64,000 nucleotides of DNA from Sinorhizobium meliloti 4H41 (GCF_000375585.1 NZ_AQWP01000011.1:124001-188000), one strand, 5' to 3'. Counted from the first letter of the stretch, positions 43,001 through 51,963 are shown. The notes: generated by a model from the sequence alone, not told the origin. Numbers and translations: made by a program.

Positions 43001-43529
43001 GCAGCGCACCGCCGCGGAAAAGGCCGTCGGGGCTAAACTTGCGGCGATTGCTGCATTACCGGCTGACGAAGCGGCGCTCGCTAAAATCGGCGCGGCAGAG
43101 GATCAACTTCAACCCACATTCTCACTACTAATCGATCGCCTGGCAGAAGAGTACCGGGCGACGATCGCGAAAAAGCGGCAAGAACTATTTGCGTCGCTGG
43201 TGCGAAAACGGATCGAAATTCTTTCCACCTACACAGCTGACGAGGCCGGCCTTGAAGCAAGCGCCCACTGGCCGGCCGAGTTCGCGAAGGCGTTTTCCGG
43301 TTTCCAGGATTCGCGCGAATACAAGGATGCGATGCGGCAATTCAGCCGTTCCAGAAACCAGCTCCTTCTGGAGGCATTGCCGGAATTCGAGATGGCGCTT
43401 GAAACGGCTGTTAAACAACGCGGCACGGCCGCGATCGATGAGGTTCAGGCCAGCTTTCTCGCTTGGGAGGGGGATGTCAGGCTGCCCGCATTTCTGGAGT
43501 ACCAGTTTGCCGCAGACAGCCACAGGTGA
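40083..43529 (+). CDS. Large exported protein: PG-binding, PAN and discoidin domains
   Basis: A 1148-residue protein. A membrane/signal segment (FRIIGVAALLGSWVPTPAVA) is followed by a PG_binding_1 domain (QLLLNQLGYPTGTPDGRIGP), a PAN/apple-like domain (CEVRCASDDRCRAFTYNSGR) and an F5/8-type discoidin domain (NNSLVVDGSTEGDYHVWNHT, EWLQVDLGAEYRLSRVEIFN, ARYVRIRHSNEYLHVTEVKV). After these come beta-rich segments and a long helical, Ala/Glu-rich C-terminus (RLAAEQAKAALAEAEAEF). It probably binds cell wall and glycans in the periplasm or at the surface. The frame opens at 39876 inside the previous gene; ATG 40083 is the likely start. The combination of domains is unusual. Confidence 0.78.
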   Translation: MSQRSVEAATDILRCQWRSGGVRRTVRHGWRGFRIIGVAALLGSWVPTPAVALDERDILRLGVEILQQVPQDRSFLPPPQRRQATPPPVARQTPSLSRADISQAQLLLNQLGYPTGTPDGRIGPKTREAIKSFQHDFNLPTTGRPDPSLLSVLRVTAEAKAKTETAAPTPLNAERSGKFASLEGFDLPQGDYRSGIEDPGLTGISVRECEVRCASDDRCRAFTYNSGRRVCMLKNTVPQPAPFTGAISGIKLATGPAPAPPRAKEEHDAAAYSNAKVEDLTAWLRAHNPAALQVTASSTTYGANNSLVVDGSTEGDYHVWNHTRNGPDEWLQVDLGAEYRLSRVEIFNRNNKKFAPRLNGAVAELRNTTGNVVAEFEPISSAHEGSKHSFDTEQAARYVRIRHSNEYLHVTEVKVYGFQAATANGIAASAFPDPEGAASQQEAQAAIPTAGGPSVRTTAETYAPWEPIEVVFEGAPGNHLDWVTIVQKTSDGQYKPPDTARRMAFRPPDGEVKPWGPLDGKTAGSRILDGLGEGEYEVRLYARPANRDIGQIIARRSFSVVSDAGREAAGLLREHKRPSLETTQKIPAPDPGLAGLWLANNTCEMSRGITRTISYHALLEISGTKDISAELILLWSEGVAIRMTGTLNEGAGKLTLEPSEWIIQPNRGIEPPRLSLALDDSGLRLTGELLNADGCSAFEAYKFKRDSRPVDANVPIAAYDKYKRAAVNETNCIRLAKWVIDGGIVVMNREEVPLQVLDGEAFYHFAGKTYDDWTYDDAISYGQFWQGCMGFLPTSTNVMALSLRDKALRARSSVENFLRFGRLTDRAGGGHVRSSVFEYSAKYALLVSMRIARQYADRAVADAKSLTGSTENHKHISRLIAHIDGQFGPFAGLPPEQAKRYVAALQDQQQRLAAEQAKAALAEAEAEFQRLRDLAPASEQLSGLTALYQGQSGFHDRLAADDRLALRSRVMDEQRTAAEKAVGAKLAAIAALPADEAALAKIGAAEDQLQPTFSLLIDRLAEEYRATIAKKRQELFASLVRKRIEILSTYTADEAGLEASAHWPAEFAKAFSGFQDSREYKDAMRQFSRSRNQLLLEALPEFEMALETAVKQRGTAAIDEVQASFLAWEGDVRLPAFLEYQFAADSHR

Positions 43530-43622
43530 CAGCGGGGAGACGGCGGCAACGGCAGCAGAACCGACAAGTGCTCAATGATCTGCTGAACGCTCAAGGCTAG
43601 TGTGGCGGAAGGAGAGTTAGCA

Positions 43623-44513
43623 ATGGCTCCACGAATTGGGAGAGTTGCGAGCCGGCGGACGACAGCAAACCTGGGAGCGGTTCTTCTCACCGCAGCGCTC
43701 GCGATGCCGCTGGTGCCGTCCTCGTCGCTGGCGCAGCTCGACGAACTCTGTAGGCAGGATGCAGATCGCTATGATCTGCTGCTCTCCTTCAGGCGCAAAA
43801 TACGTCCGGACCGGGTGGTGGAGGTCTATGCCGAGCACTTCCTTGCCAAGGGCGCTGATCCCGAGACGCAGGCAGTCTGGTTCCGGATGCTGGCGACAGG
43901 TGCGCCCCGAGATGAAGCAATCGAGGCCCACATTGTCCGTGAGCACGCGACGCGCACGGAAGGTGAGCAAGCAGAACTCAGGGAGACCATCGATGCGCAG
44001 ATCCGGGACATGGAAGTGATCACCGAACTCGTCCGGGCCTTCGAGACCGCAGTCGTCTGGCCTGACTTCACCGCACAGGTTGCGGAGGAGAGTTGGCGAG
44101 CCCATCGGGGGTGGGACGCCCCCCATCCGGTCGAGCACTATGTGGACATGATCTACACCAAAGCCGAAGAATACCAAGATGCGGGCCTTACTGTTGAGGA
44201 CGCTGCCGTGCGCGCCGGAGTGGACGCCCGTAACTCTTGGGACCGCGATCGGGGCGTGCCGGCGACCTTGATGCGCAATCTGGAAGGCGGCTGTTATAAG
44301 AGCGAACTGTTGCGTTACGAGATGTGGCTGCGTCATGCTGCGGTCCGCGAGGAGCTTGGCCCGCTGACCCCCGACGAAGCGAACGATCTGAAGCAGATGG
44401 GCCGCAGCCAGGAAAACATTTCGCGGCTAACTTACTACACTCATATGAAGTTCGGTCCTCGGGACTACTCACTGGATCGCTTTAAAGTCTGGGAGAAGGC
44501 CGCGGAGCAGTAG
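43623..44513 (+). CDS. Exported hypothetical protein
   Basis: A 296-residue protein with a signal peptide (TANLGAVLLTAALAMPLVPS, cleavage near LAQ) and GGAGAG before ATG 43623. The mature protein is helical and acidic (YAEHFLAKGADPETQAVWFR, HPVEHYVDMIYTKAEEYQDA). No domain is recognised. It follows the large multidomain protein by 93 bases and probably belongs to the same functional group. Confidence 0.65.
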   Translation: MAPRIGRVASRRTTANLGAVLLTAALAMPLVPSSSLAQLDELCRQDADRYDLLLSFRRKIRPDRVVEVYAEHFLAKGADPETQAVWFRMLATGAPRDEAIEAHIVREHATRTEGEQAELRETIDAQIRDMEVITELVRAFETAVVWPDFTAQVAEESWRAHRGWDAPHPVEHYVDMIYTKAEEYQDAGLTVEDAAVRAGVDARNSWDRDRGVPATLMRNLEGGCYKSELLRYEMWLRHAAVREELGPLTPDEANDLKQMGRSQENISRLTYYTHMKFGPRDYSLDRFKVWEKAAEQ

Positions 44514-44610
44514 CGCACGTGATCGTTAGGTTTCAGCAAGAGCAAAGTTCACACCGCGCTGCACGAAGTCTCTCCAGGGGGAACGCTGCGGAATGGGAGG
44601 CAGCAAACTA

Positions 44611-44889
44611 ATGAACGACGAAGAATTGAAAATTCTCGACGATGAATATGACTCAAAATACTACGTTCTCGGCAATACCGTGCCTGTCAGGGTGATATTT
44701 ACGAAACGCGACGGCCTGAAAGCAGGCGCCATTGCTCCCGACATTCACTTAGGTGAATTGACATGGCGGCACGAACTGCTATCGCGCCTGGAGCAAAGCT
44801 ATGAAGTGGAAGCCATCGACGGCGAAGAATTTTACCGTCTTTGCCGAGCGTTTCAAAAACCGGCAGTACCGCCCCGGCGTAACGATTGA
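44611..44889 (+). CDS. Small hypothetical protein
   Basis: A 92-residue, acidic, cytoplasmic-looking protein beginning MNDEELKILDDEYDSKYYVL. ATG 44611 follows GGGAGG; an alternative start is 44593. No family recognised. It closes the plus-strand block and is followed by the dispersed motif and an inverted repeat. Confidence 0.5.
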   Translation: MNDEELKILDDEYDSKYYVLGNTVPVRVIFTKRDGLKAGAIAPDIHLGELTWRHELLSRLEQSYEVEAIDGEEFYRLCRAFQKPAVPPRRND

Positions 44890-44998
44890 GCGCGAACCGC
44901 AGACGGTCATAAAGAAGTTGTCGAGCGCCGCCAGTTCTTGTCAATCCGCCGCCTTGCAAGCTCGAATTCTGAGGCGTTCAGAGATCGGGGGCAAACAG

Positions 44999-45026
44999 TT
45001 CCCCTCGATGCATTATGCGATCCCTT
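44999..45026 (+). repeat. Dispersed motif, copy 4
   Basis: TTCCCC then TCGATGCATTATGCGATCCC, 110 bases after the preceding stop codon and between convergent genes. Closest to copy 2. Confidence 0.5.
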
Positions 45027-45053
45027 AGCCTACTTGCCGCGGGTAAGGGATCG
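45018..45053. terminator. Inverted repeat between convergent genes
   Basis: CGATCCCTTA (45018-45027) and TAAGGGATCG (45044-45053) form a perfect 10-base stem with a 16-base loop. One arm overlaps the end of dispersed motif copy 4. It may act as a bidirectional terminator; no T-run follows. Confidence 0.4.
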
Positions 45054-45105
45054 TGCTGGATTTCGGGCCTGATCCGAGCGAGGCTTCGCATCCCCTAGAC
45101 CAAGG

Positions 45106-45441
45106 TTAAGCACTCCCCATCGCCAAGTCGGCGTGGCCTTCTCGCAGATCGTTATTCAGAGTGTTGTGAGCCGCCTGCATGATGTCCATGTCATGTATGT
45201 GACCGATGGCTGCCAGCTCCTTCATAAGATCACCTACTATCCGGTCAACTCGTGGGGGATCAGCTGACACATCTTGCAGGAGGGTTCTCTCAATTTCTTC
45301 GAACGATCCGCCGAGAGCGCGGTAAAGTCCAAGGGACACGCGCAGGAGGTTTCTTTGGCGGTTCGGCAAGGTCACAAGCAATGAAGCCTCTCCGGAGCAG
45401 GCCACCATTAGTCGAACGGCTTTGTTCTGGAACAGGCTCAT
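45106..45441 (-). CDS. Small hypothetical protein
   Basis: A 111-residue helical protein starting MSLFQNKAVRLMVACSGEAS, with LLRVSLGLYRALGGSFEEIE in the middle. No known domain is recognised. The frame opens at 45453. It is on the same strand as the PilZ and c-di-GMP genes that lie upstream. No function can be given. Confidence 0.45.
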   Translation of the reverse strand: MSLFQNKAVRLMVACSGEASLLVTLPNRQRNLLRVSLGLYRALGGSFEEIERTLLQDVSADPPRVDRIVGDLMKELAAIGHIHDMDIMQAAHNTLNNDLREGHADLAMGSA

Positions 45442-45667
45442 CGTCACCAACATAGACCAAACGTTTTGCCCAACCGAGTCAAACGGTGGAGCAATGCTTC
45501 ATACAACGGCAGCAAAAGCCAAGCAGGCAAACCGCTTGCCAAACATCAAATCGCACAGCGGCCCCGCCGTCGGCGGGCCGATCAGCACCGTCAACTTGTC
45601 CAATTCCACCAGGTAAGCCGCCCGGAGATTAATTTGCCGGCAGCAAGTCGGTGGCGCACCAGCGTCG

Positions 45668-45973
45668 TCAACGGAAAAACTTGAAGTAAGAAGCGATCTG
45701 CGCCGCGGTATTGGATGACAGCTTGAGCTTGATGCCGATCCGGTCACCTCTGTTCCACCGAACAATGCCCGTCAGAAGACCGAGCTCCTCACTACGAATT
45801 GTGACCTCCTGCCCCGTGCGGGCGCCTATGTCAAATAATAGTTGAAAACAAATACCTTCTTCTGAGAGATCTTTTACGATACCGTTGCTTGATCCAGTTT
45901 TACAACTGACATTCCCCGTTATTTTCGTTTGAGTTCTTGGGACTGTGCGCCCAACGCTTTCCTTGTATGGCAT
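45668..45973 (-). CDS. PilZ-domain protein
   Basis: A 101-residue single-domain PilZ-like protein. It starts at ATG 45973 with GGAGGTAACGAA upstream. RTVPRTQTKITGNV replaces the usual RxxxR c-di-GMP motif region, followed by GIVKDLSEEGICFQLLFDIG (the DxSxxG element) and GIVRWNRGDRIGIKL. It may bind c-di-GMP and relay the signal; its position next to GGDEF/EAL genes supports that. The first Arg of the canonical motif is not clearly conserved, so binding is uncertain. Confidence 0.72.
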   Translation of the reverse strand: MPYKESVGRTVPRTQTKITGNVSCKTGSSNGIVKDLSEEGICFQLLFDIGARTGQEVTIRSEELGLLTGIVRWNRGDRIGIKLKLSSNTAAQIASYFKFFR

Positions 45974-46268
45974 TTCGTTACCTCCATGATCGCAACCAAT
46001 ACTAAAAAGTATTTCTAAAAAAATCCTCAACGCTCAATAAACATCGGCAAAGAATAACAAGGGGGGTCTCGTTTTAACGTGTATAAAAATTTGCTCGGCT
46101 CCGAGAGCACGCTAACGTTTTCAAGCTCTATCGACGGCTTTCAGAACCGATAATTGCCATAAAGGTAGGAAGATATAGTGTTCTCTCCTTTTGGGGCCCG
46201 TTCGATTTTGGAACCCATGCCGATCTAGTGACCCGGCATCATGGCCATGGGCGAATGCGACAATGCCG

Positions 46269-48215
46269 TCAAGCTAGGAGCTTTTCGGGTTCAATCAAGA
46301 TTGCTCCTGCGTATTGCTGCGCCGCTTCCTGGTCGAGCGGCTTCGACATGTGGAACCCCTGCACAAGCCGGCATCCGAGCTTCCGCAAGGCGCGCAACTC
46401 CTCCTCTGTTTCCACGCCTTCAACGATGCATTCAATGCCCATTTCCCTGGCCAAAGAGAGCACGGCCTTGACAATCTTGTATCCCGTGGTCCGTTCCTGC
46501 AGCTCCGTGACAAAGCTGCGATCTATTTTGAGCTTTGAGATCGGCAGCGTTTGCAGCTGGCTTAGGGTAGAGTAGCCGGTTCCGAAGTCATCGAGTGATA
46601 TCCCGCATCCGAGAGTTTTCAGGGCCTCAATTGCTTGTTTGGCCTGCGGAAAATCGTTGATGATCGCGGTTTCTGTGATCTCGAAGTCGATGCGTGCAGG
46701 ATCAAAACCGCTTTTCAAAACAATGCTGGCAATTGGAAGGACGCTTTCGACGGAGCAGATGTCCTTCGGTGACAGATTGAAGGAAAGGCGAAACGGCTGC
46801 GGCCATTGTCTCGCCGCACAAAGTGACTTCTCAAGAAGGACAAGCGTCACTTCACTAACAAGGCCGGCCTTTTCTGCAATTGGTATGAACTGCGCGGGCG
46901 AGACATCGCCCAATGCGGGGCTTTCCCAGCGCCCCAATGCTTCGAAACCAACGGCGCGCCCTGTTCTTAAATCAACGATCGGCTGAAAGGCGACTGCGAT
47001 CTCTGCTCGCAAGTCAGCATCACGCAAAGCCTGCTCAATTCTTGCGTTCCTTTGGATCGCAAAGGAGTGCATCTCACAGAAAAGCACTGGATGACCCGTA
47101 CTGTTTGTCTTCGCTTCGTAAAGTGCGTAGTCCGCACATTCAAAAAGCAAATCTGGCCGGGATACATGATCTGGATAAACTGCAAACCCGACGGACACAG
47201 AAACCTGAACACCTATACCGTCTATCAAGTATCGCGCGCTTATTTTCTCACAGATCCGTTCGCCGAGCGCCATTAGGACGTCCTCTTGAACATCTGTAAC
47301 AATGATCGCGTATTCGTCCCCGCCCAATCGCGCAAGGAATGCGCCTGGACAAGTATGCTCCAAGCGGCGCCCGACCTCAGCCAGCAAGCTGTCTCCGATG
47401 GCATGGCCATACAGGTCATTAACGGCCTTGAACCCGTCGAGATCGAGCATGCCGAGTGCCAGTCGCGCTTGTTTGAGCGAGGCGTTGCCGCATTCTTCTG
47501 ATAGCCGGGAGAAAAAACTTCGCCGATTCGGAAGATCCGTGAGGCTGTCGATGTTTGCCAGCCGGTGGTTCTCGCGACCAAGCGCCTCTGTCCTCAATTG
47601 ACTTTGGACCAGCGAGGTGAAATCTCGGTAGTTGCCCATGAGAATGTGAAGCAAAACACCTGATACGAGCGCAATATTGAGTGCTACCGCAATGAAAACG
47701 GTGTTTCCGCTTGGTGCCACGAGGGCAGCGAGGGCAGCATTGATTGCGAGTGCAATCGCGATGCCGCCTGACGGAAAATATGTACAGTAGGGAATGTTGC
47801 CTACTACCGCTAGTGCAATGAAAAATACAACATGTGATTGGCTGTATGCATCTCCCGTAGGAGAAAGAGCTATCGCCCAAGCGGCGGACAAGACCGCTGT
47901 AACACCCGACATTTGAGCGGCCCGCCGTATCGCTAGTCGTTCCGCTTCTTCCGTACGAGGGGCGGCGCATGATTTCAGCCACCAAAAAGTGTGGCATCCT
48001 AATATGAATATTAGCAGCACCGGAGCGAACAAGCTCAACTCGACAGGGGCGAATTCAAAATGCGTAAACGAAAGCGAGAGAATGCTTGCGGACGCCACAA
48101 GATTTAACAGCGGGATCTGTCTGGCAACGACTTTGGATCGATTTGCGTTAATTCTTACGGTATATTCTTGAGTTGATTGCGGTTTGGATTCTTCACTGAA
48201 AAAAGTAACACGCAT
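46269..48215 (-). CDS. GGDEF-EAL bifunctional membrane protein
   Basis: A 648-residue protein with about five N-terminal membrane segments (LLNLVASASILSLSFTHFEF, LSLFAPVLLIFILGCHTFWW and others), then a GGDEF domain with intact ARLGGDEYAII and an EAL domain with GFEALGRW, LSFNLSPKD, DFEITETAI, LDDFGTGYSTL, KIDRSF and CIVEGVETEEE. Key residues of both diguanylate cyclase and phosphodiesterase are present. The RxxD inhibitory site before GGDEY is not seen. It likely adjusts c-di-GMP in response to a membrane signal. Confidence 0.92.
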   Translation of the reverse strand: MRVTFFSEESKPQSTQEYTVRINANRSKVVARQIPLLNLVASASILSLSFTHFEFAPVELSLFAPVLLIFILGCHTFWWLKSCAAPRTEEAERLAIRRAAQMSGVTAVLSAAWAIALSPTGDAYSQSHVVFFIALAVVGNIPYCTYFPSGGIAIALAINAALAALVAPSGNTVFIAVALNIALVSGVLLHILMGNYRDFTSLVQSQLRTEALGRENHRLANIDSLTDLPNRRSFFSRLSEECGNASLKQARLALGMLDLDGFKAVNDLYGHAIGDSLLAEVGRRLEHTCPGAFLARLGGDEYAIIVTDVQEDVLMALGERICEKISARYLIDGIGVQVSVSVGFAVYPDHVSRPDLLFECADYALYEAKTNSTGHPVLFCEMHSFAIQRNARIEQALRDADLRAEIAVAFQPIVDLRTGRAVGFEALGRWESPALGDVSPAQFIPIAEKAGLVSEVTLVLLEKSLCAARQWPQPFRLSFNLSPKDICSVESVLPIASIVLKSGFDPARIDFEITETAIINDFPQAKQAIEALKTLGCGISLDDFGTGYSTLSQLQTLPISKLKIDRSFVTELQERTTGYKIVKAVLSLAREMGIECIVEGVETEEELRALRKLGCRLVQGFHMSKPLDQEAAQQYAGAILIEPEKLLA

Positions 48216-48292
48216 TGACCCAACCTACTAAGCAGTTTTTTCGACTATAATATGCAAAGCAGTAAATTAATATTCTTATGGCTATTGTGGAC

Positions 48293-49396
48293 CTAAGTCT
48301 CCTCTTTTCTCATCCCAACGGGTGAACTCCGGTAGAGCATTCGGTCCTTGTGGGTGCCAGAAGCGGCGGCGCCCGAAAAGAACACCACCCTGTCGCTTAC
48401 CGAATCCGTGCCGATTTGCAGGGCCTTCTCTGCTTGCCCGACCAGCACGGACGCGGTGCTGGCGTTACAGATGGCGCTGCAGCCGAACCTTGCAAAGACA
48501 GCCGGCATGTTTGCTTGGCGACTATCGAACGCCGCGAGGCAGCTGTTTCTGAGATGGTCCGCGGTTTTCTGGATTTCGGCCTCGGCCGTCGTCCCAATGA
48601 GGATGCCTAACTGCGGTCGCTCGAGCCAGGCGGCGAAGTCGGTTGACTGCACGGCCCGTGCCACGGCGAATCCAAGGCGTTCGAGAACTGCTTCCTTCAC
48701 CTTGATGAGCTCCTTGGCATCGAAAGGCTCCAGCGCCAGAAGATCGCAGAGAAGCAGCGACGTACCTTCGGAATAGCGCTCGCCTCCATAGAGCTCTGCG
48801 AGCTTCTTGTTGAACCCACGTCGGTTAGCGAGATTGGTGGCGAGGTGCGTGAATTTCGTGCGCTCGAAGTTCTCGATGTCGCTCGCGATGGCCGCGACGG
48901 TTGATATTTGGCTCGAGACGCTATCGAGGATCTGGGCGTTCGTCGAATGTTGCACCTCTGTCATATGACGGATCGCCTGAAGCTGCGACTGCATCGTTTT
49001 CGTGTCCCGCGGATCGACGGACGAGATGTTGCCCGTCGCCTGACCAAGCATCCTACTGTAGCTTGAGATCGAATCCTGGCCCGACAGCAGGGACGCTTTC
49101 AGAGTTGTCAATTCGCTCTGCAGGCGAGTTGTGGAATCGTCGTGAATCGACTTTCCAAAATGGTGGGGGAGATACATGCGCGCCAGAGAGTCGAGCGCTT
49201 CCGCGGAGATCGGCTTGCTCAGTCGCGCAAATCTCTCGCGAAGTTCCGGATTACTGCCGCTGACAATGTCATGCATGAGCTCGTAGTTTACTGGCGATGC
49301 GTCAATTTCTAATCGGCTCAAAGTAGAAAAAATTGTGTAGTAAAGTTCCTTTCGATTTTGATGCGCAACTCGTCTCGATGAATTTCCAAATACCAT
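48293..49396 (-). CDS. Degenerate GGDEF-domain protein
   Basis: A 367-residue protein without membrane segments. The N-terminal region (YYTIFSTLSRLEIDASPVNY) is the helical domain found in front of many rhizobial diguanylate cyclases. The C-terminal half follows the GGDEF fold (LATNLANRRGFNKKLAELYG, LLLCDLLALEPFDAKE), but the GGDEF position reads LERPQLGI. It therefore cannot make c-di-GMP and may be a binding or scaffold partner. It lies next to the bifunctional GGDEF-EAL gene on the same strand. Confidence 0.75.
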   Translation of the reverse strand: MVFGNSSRRVAHQNRKELYYTIFSTLSRLEIDASPVNYELMHDIVSGSNPELRERFARLSKPISAEALDSLARMYLPHHFGKSIHDDSTTRLQSELTTLKASLLSGQDSISSYSRMLGQATGNISSVDPRDTKTMQSQLQAIRHMTEVQHSTNAQILDSVSSQISTVAAIASDIENFERTKFTHLATNLANRRGFNKKLAELYGGERYSEGTSLLLCDLLALEPFDAKELIKVKEAVLERLGFAVARAVQSTDFAAWLERPQLGILIGTTAEAEIQKTADHLRNSCLAAFDSRQANMPAVFARFGCSAICNASTASVLVGQAEKALQIGTDSVSDRVVFFSGAAASGTHKDRMLYRSSPVGMRKEET

Positions 49397-50216
49397 GGCG
49401 CAACGCCCTTCATAGAAGCGCCGCAGGCAACAGTACCTGCGACCACGTCAAACAAGCAGGCGTGAAGCAAATGCCTCACATAAATCTAGTTGTAGAGAGT
49501 TTCTTGTCCGGCCCGCGTTCATGCGGTCGTATGACGCCAATGCGTCTGACCGGTTTATTTCATAATAAGAATCACATATATTAACAGAAAGTGAATACCC
49601 CCAAAAATACTCTGCTTTAATGGCAGTGCTCGATTAAGTGGACCAATGCGGCGTGTACATTGCAGCGGGTATATACTGCGGCTTTCAGCAACCAGACGGA
49701 AAACCGGCTTGCCCCTGCAGCGGCAAATCTTTCTCTTCATCCTCGCTGAATACCAATCACAAATCCGGAAGATCTCGAGGCCTACTTCCATGTCGCCATT
49801 GCGCGCCATCAGCTTTTCAGCTTTGCGACGCAAAGTAGGGGAGCGGACCTCTCCATCGCGTCGATAATCTCGAATATCTATCTCAAGCAATTCTCCAGTT
49901 TGCAGCAAAGGACTGCTCTCGTTTGCTTTGCCGTCGTCAAGCGATCTAGCGGCTGTTTTCGAGTTTTTGAGCGGCCGAACTCACGTCATGTGGTAGGGAA
50001 GGCCGCTGCTGGTCACTCCCAAGTTGAAACCATCCCAGAGGGAGTGGGTTAGAGTTTGTCGCTCCTACTAGCCCGGGCTGCGCCTAGGAGCGCCGTCTAT
50101 TCCTCCCTCCGACGCCGCTCCTTTTTTGGCAGCCTCACGGATGGTCGCCGAGATACATCTTGACACGTTCCGTTTGATCTCGAATTCGCCGCGAGAGGCG
50201 GCGGCATTGACCGCCC
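49397..50216. other. Mostly non-coding; a possible decayed ORF
   Basis: A minus-strand stretch at 49555-49970 reads sensibly in two frames (GTG start giving MSSAAQKLENSR, then SLDDGKANESSPLLQTGELL and LRRKAEKLMARNGDMEVGLE). This hints at a frameshifted small gene of unknown family. The rest holds one large inverted repeat and no gene. Confidence 0.3.
50060..50092. repeat. Long inverted repeat
   Basis: CGCTCCTA (50060-50067) pairs with TAGGAGCG (50085-50092); the loop itself contains the palindrome AGCCCGGGCT. It could be a REP-like element or a terminator without a T-run. Confidence 0.4.
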
Positions 50217-50800
50217 TCAATTCTGAGGCATATCAAGATAGGGACCGATGAGGCTCAGATCGGCTCCGCTCAAGCGATCATTTGCCGTATTGCGCTGGTG
50301 CCAGTACGGATATTGCAGCCACGGCTGGCTGTGATCTCATCGAGCTTCGTGCGCTCCTCCTTGGTCAGTTTCAAGTCTGCAGAGGCGAGATTGTCGCGGA
50401 ACTGCTCCTCAGCGCGGCCACCGATGATGACCGACGTTACGCCTTTGCGGCCGATCGACCATGCCATCGCCACCTGCGCGGCAGAGACACCGCGACCTTC
50501 GACGATGTTCCAGAGCCGGTTTTCGTCGCGGATCGGCGGTTCCGTCCAGCCGGCGAACTGGCGCGTTCCTTCGGGCGCGGCCTAGCTACGGCGATGCTTG
50601 CCGGACAAACGTCCACCGGCGGTTGGGCTCCAGACGAGAATGCCGAGACCCTGGTCGATGCTGACCGGGATCAGTTCGTTTTCTGCATCGCGACTTTCCA
50701 GCGTCTAGTGGATCTGCTGGCTGACGAAGCGCTGGTAGCGGTCGCGCTCGAGACGCCCCCTCAGCACACTGACCCGTAAACGACCGGCGGAACCACCGAA
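50217..50800 (-). pseudogene. Aldo/keto reductase, 3' part, frameshifted
   Basis: The frame at 50270-50473 encodes VAMAWSIGRKGVTSVIIGGR-like sequence and EEQFRDNLASADLKLTKEER, the classic C-terminal part of an aldo/keto reductase. The last residues continue in another frame (YWHQRNTANDRLSGADLSLI) to a TGA at 50217-50219. Upstream, EGTRQFAGWTEPPIRDENRL and [11 protein letters not shown] lie in the other frames with an in-frame stop. The catalytic N-terminal half is missing. It was once an NADPH-dependent reductase; no function remains. Confidence 0.75.
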
Positions 50801-51040
50801 CCCACCCTGCAACTCCTCAACGCGATCGTTGATGATGTCCGGTTGGTTGCGACCTTCTCGGCCAAGGTTGCGCCGGCAGCAGGCGGTGAAACGCTACGGC
50901 TGGTGCGGTTGAACAGTCAGACACCAAGCCGTGCCTCCAGCGACTTCATGCGGTCGCTGAGAGCCGAAACTGATAGATCGAGCTGGTCAGCCGCCTTCCT
51001 AAAACTGCGAAGCCGGACACCACCAGGATACAGCGAGATC
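50801..51040 (-). pseudogene. LysR regulator, N-terminal HTH remnant
   Basis: Minus-strand translation gives FRKAADQLDLSVSALSDRMK then SLEARLGV, a stop, and LFNRTSRSVSPPAAGATLAE. This is a LysR HTH (usual form AADQLGVSQSALSHTM..LE..LGV.LF.RT.RSV). The effector domain is lost, and the sequence runs directly into the aldo/keto reductase relic, so a deletion has joined the two. Confidence 0.6.
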
Positions 51041-51963
51041 GGAAAGTTCATTCCTGCTGGAGATCATTTTGATCGCCGTTCCCCCAGCCGCGAACCTCGG
51101 TCCCCGCCCTTAACGTAAAAGGCGGTAGCGATGGCCAGAATCATCACAAGCTCCGGTCAGCACGGAGGTTATTTCGGCGATTGCAGCTTCTCCAGATCCC
51201 GCAGAAGAACTCACTTGTGATCTTCACAGAGATCGATTGAGTGGTCCCCTGCCCGACCTAAGGCGCAGTCTAACCAAGCGAGTACTCGGCTGACCTCTTG
51301 GGATTAAACACGCCTATGTCGACATTTCCGTTGTCACGGACCAAGGATTTGCACAGCGAACGGTTTTTCGAAGGCGGAATGGTCCTCTCTGAATTTTTGA
51401 ATCAAAATTCGTCGAAGCGCGCAGTCCCCCCGGAGGGCGATAATATACGTTCTATAGGAGACGGCGCATTCGGAACGGAAGCCGCCTTAGGGAACTCCGT
51501 TCGCAATTCCGCGCGCGAGGCTCTGACGATATCGATAGGGTCTCCCCACAAACCAACGGGAAGTCCCGGGTGTGAAATTGGGCTTACGCTCATTTCATCA
51601 GCTCCGTTAGGTTCGCCTTGAAATTGTATTCACAATACCTAATCTACAGCATCTCCCCTGAGCTGCAACTTCTCGCCGGGAAAACGGTAAACAATGGACT
51701 GCCACCTCGAGGTATGTGCAAGATTTTGTTCAGCTTGGTCTAAGCCTCATGTGGGAAGAAGCGGTTCGCCGGATCTCGTAAGAATGAACACAGATGTGAA
51801 AGGCGCTGAACCTGTGCTCCGTCGTAACCAGATGGTGGGGTACTCGCTATGGAGTATACGATCCAAGAGGGTCTTTTCCTGGCAGTCTCTCCGGTAGGAG
51901 GGCTCCATTACGCTCAGCTCGGCATGTTCGCCGCACATTCGCAGGAATAGTTGCCCGAGCCGT
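51041..51963. other. Largely non-coding stretch
   Basis: No convincing gene. A 63-residue minus-strand ORF at 51402-51593 (MSVSPISHPGLPVGLWGDPI) has a GGAG ribosome site and could be a small peptide gene, but nothing else supports it. Confidence 0.3.
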
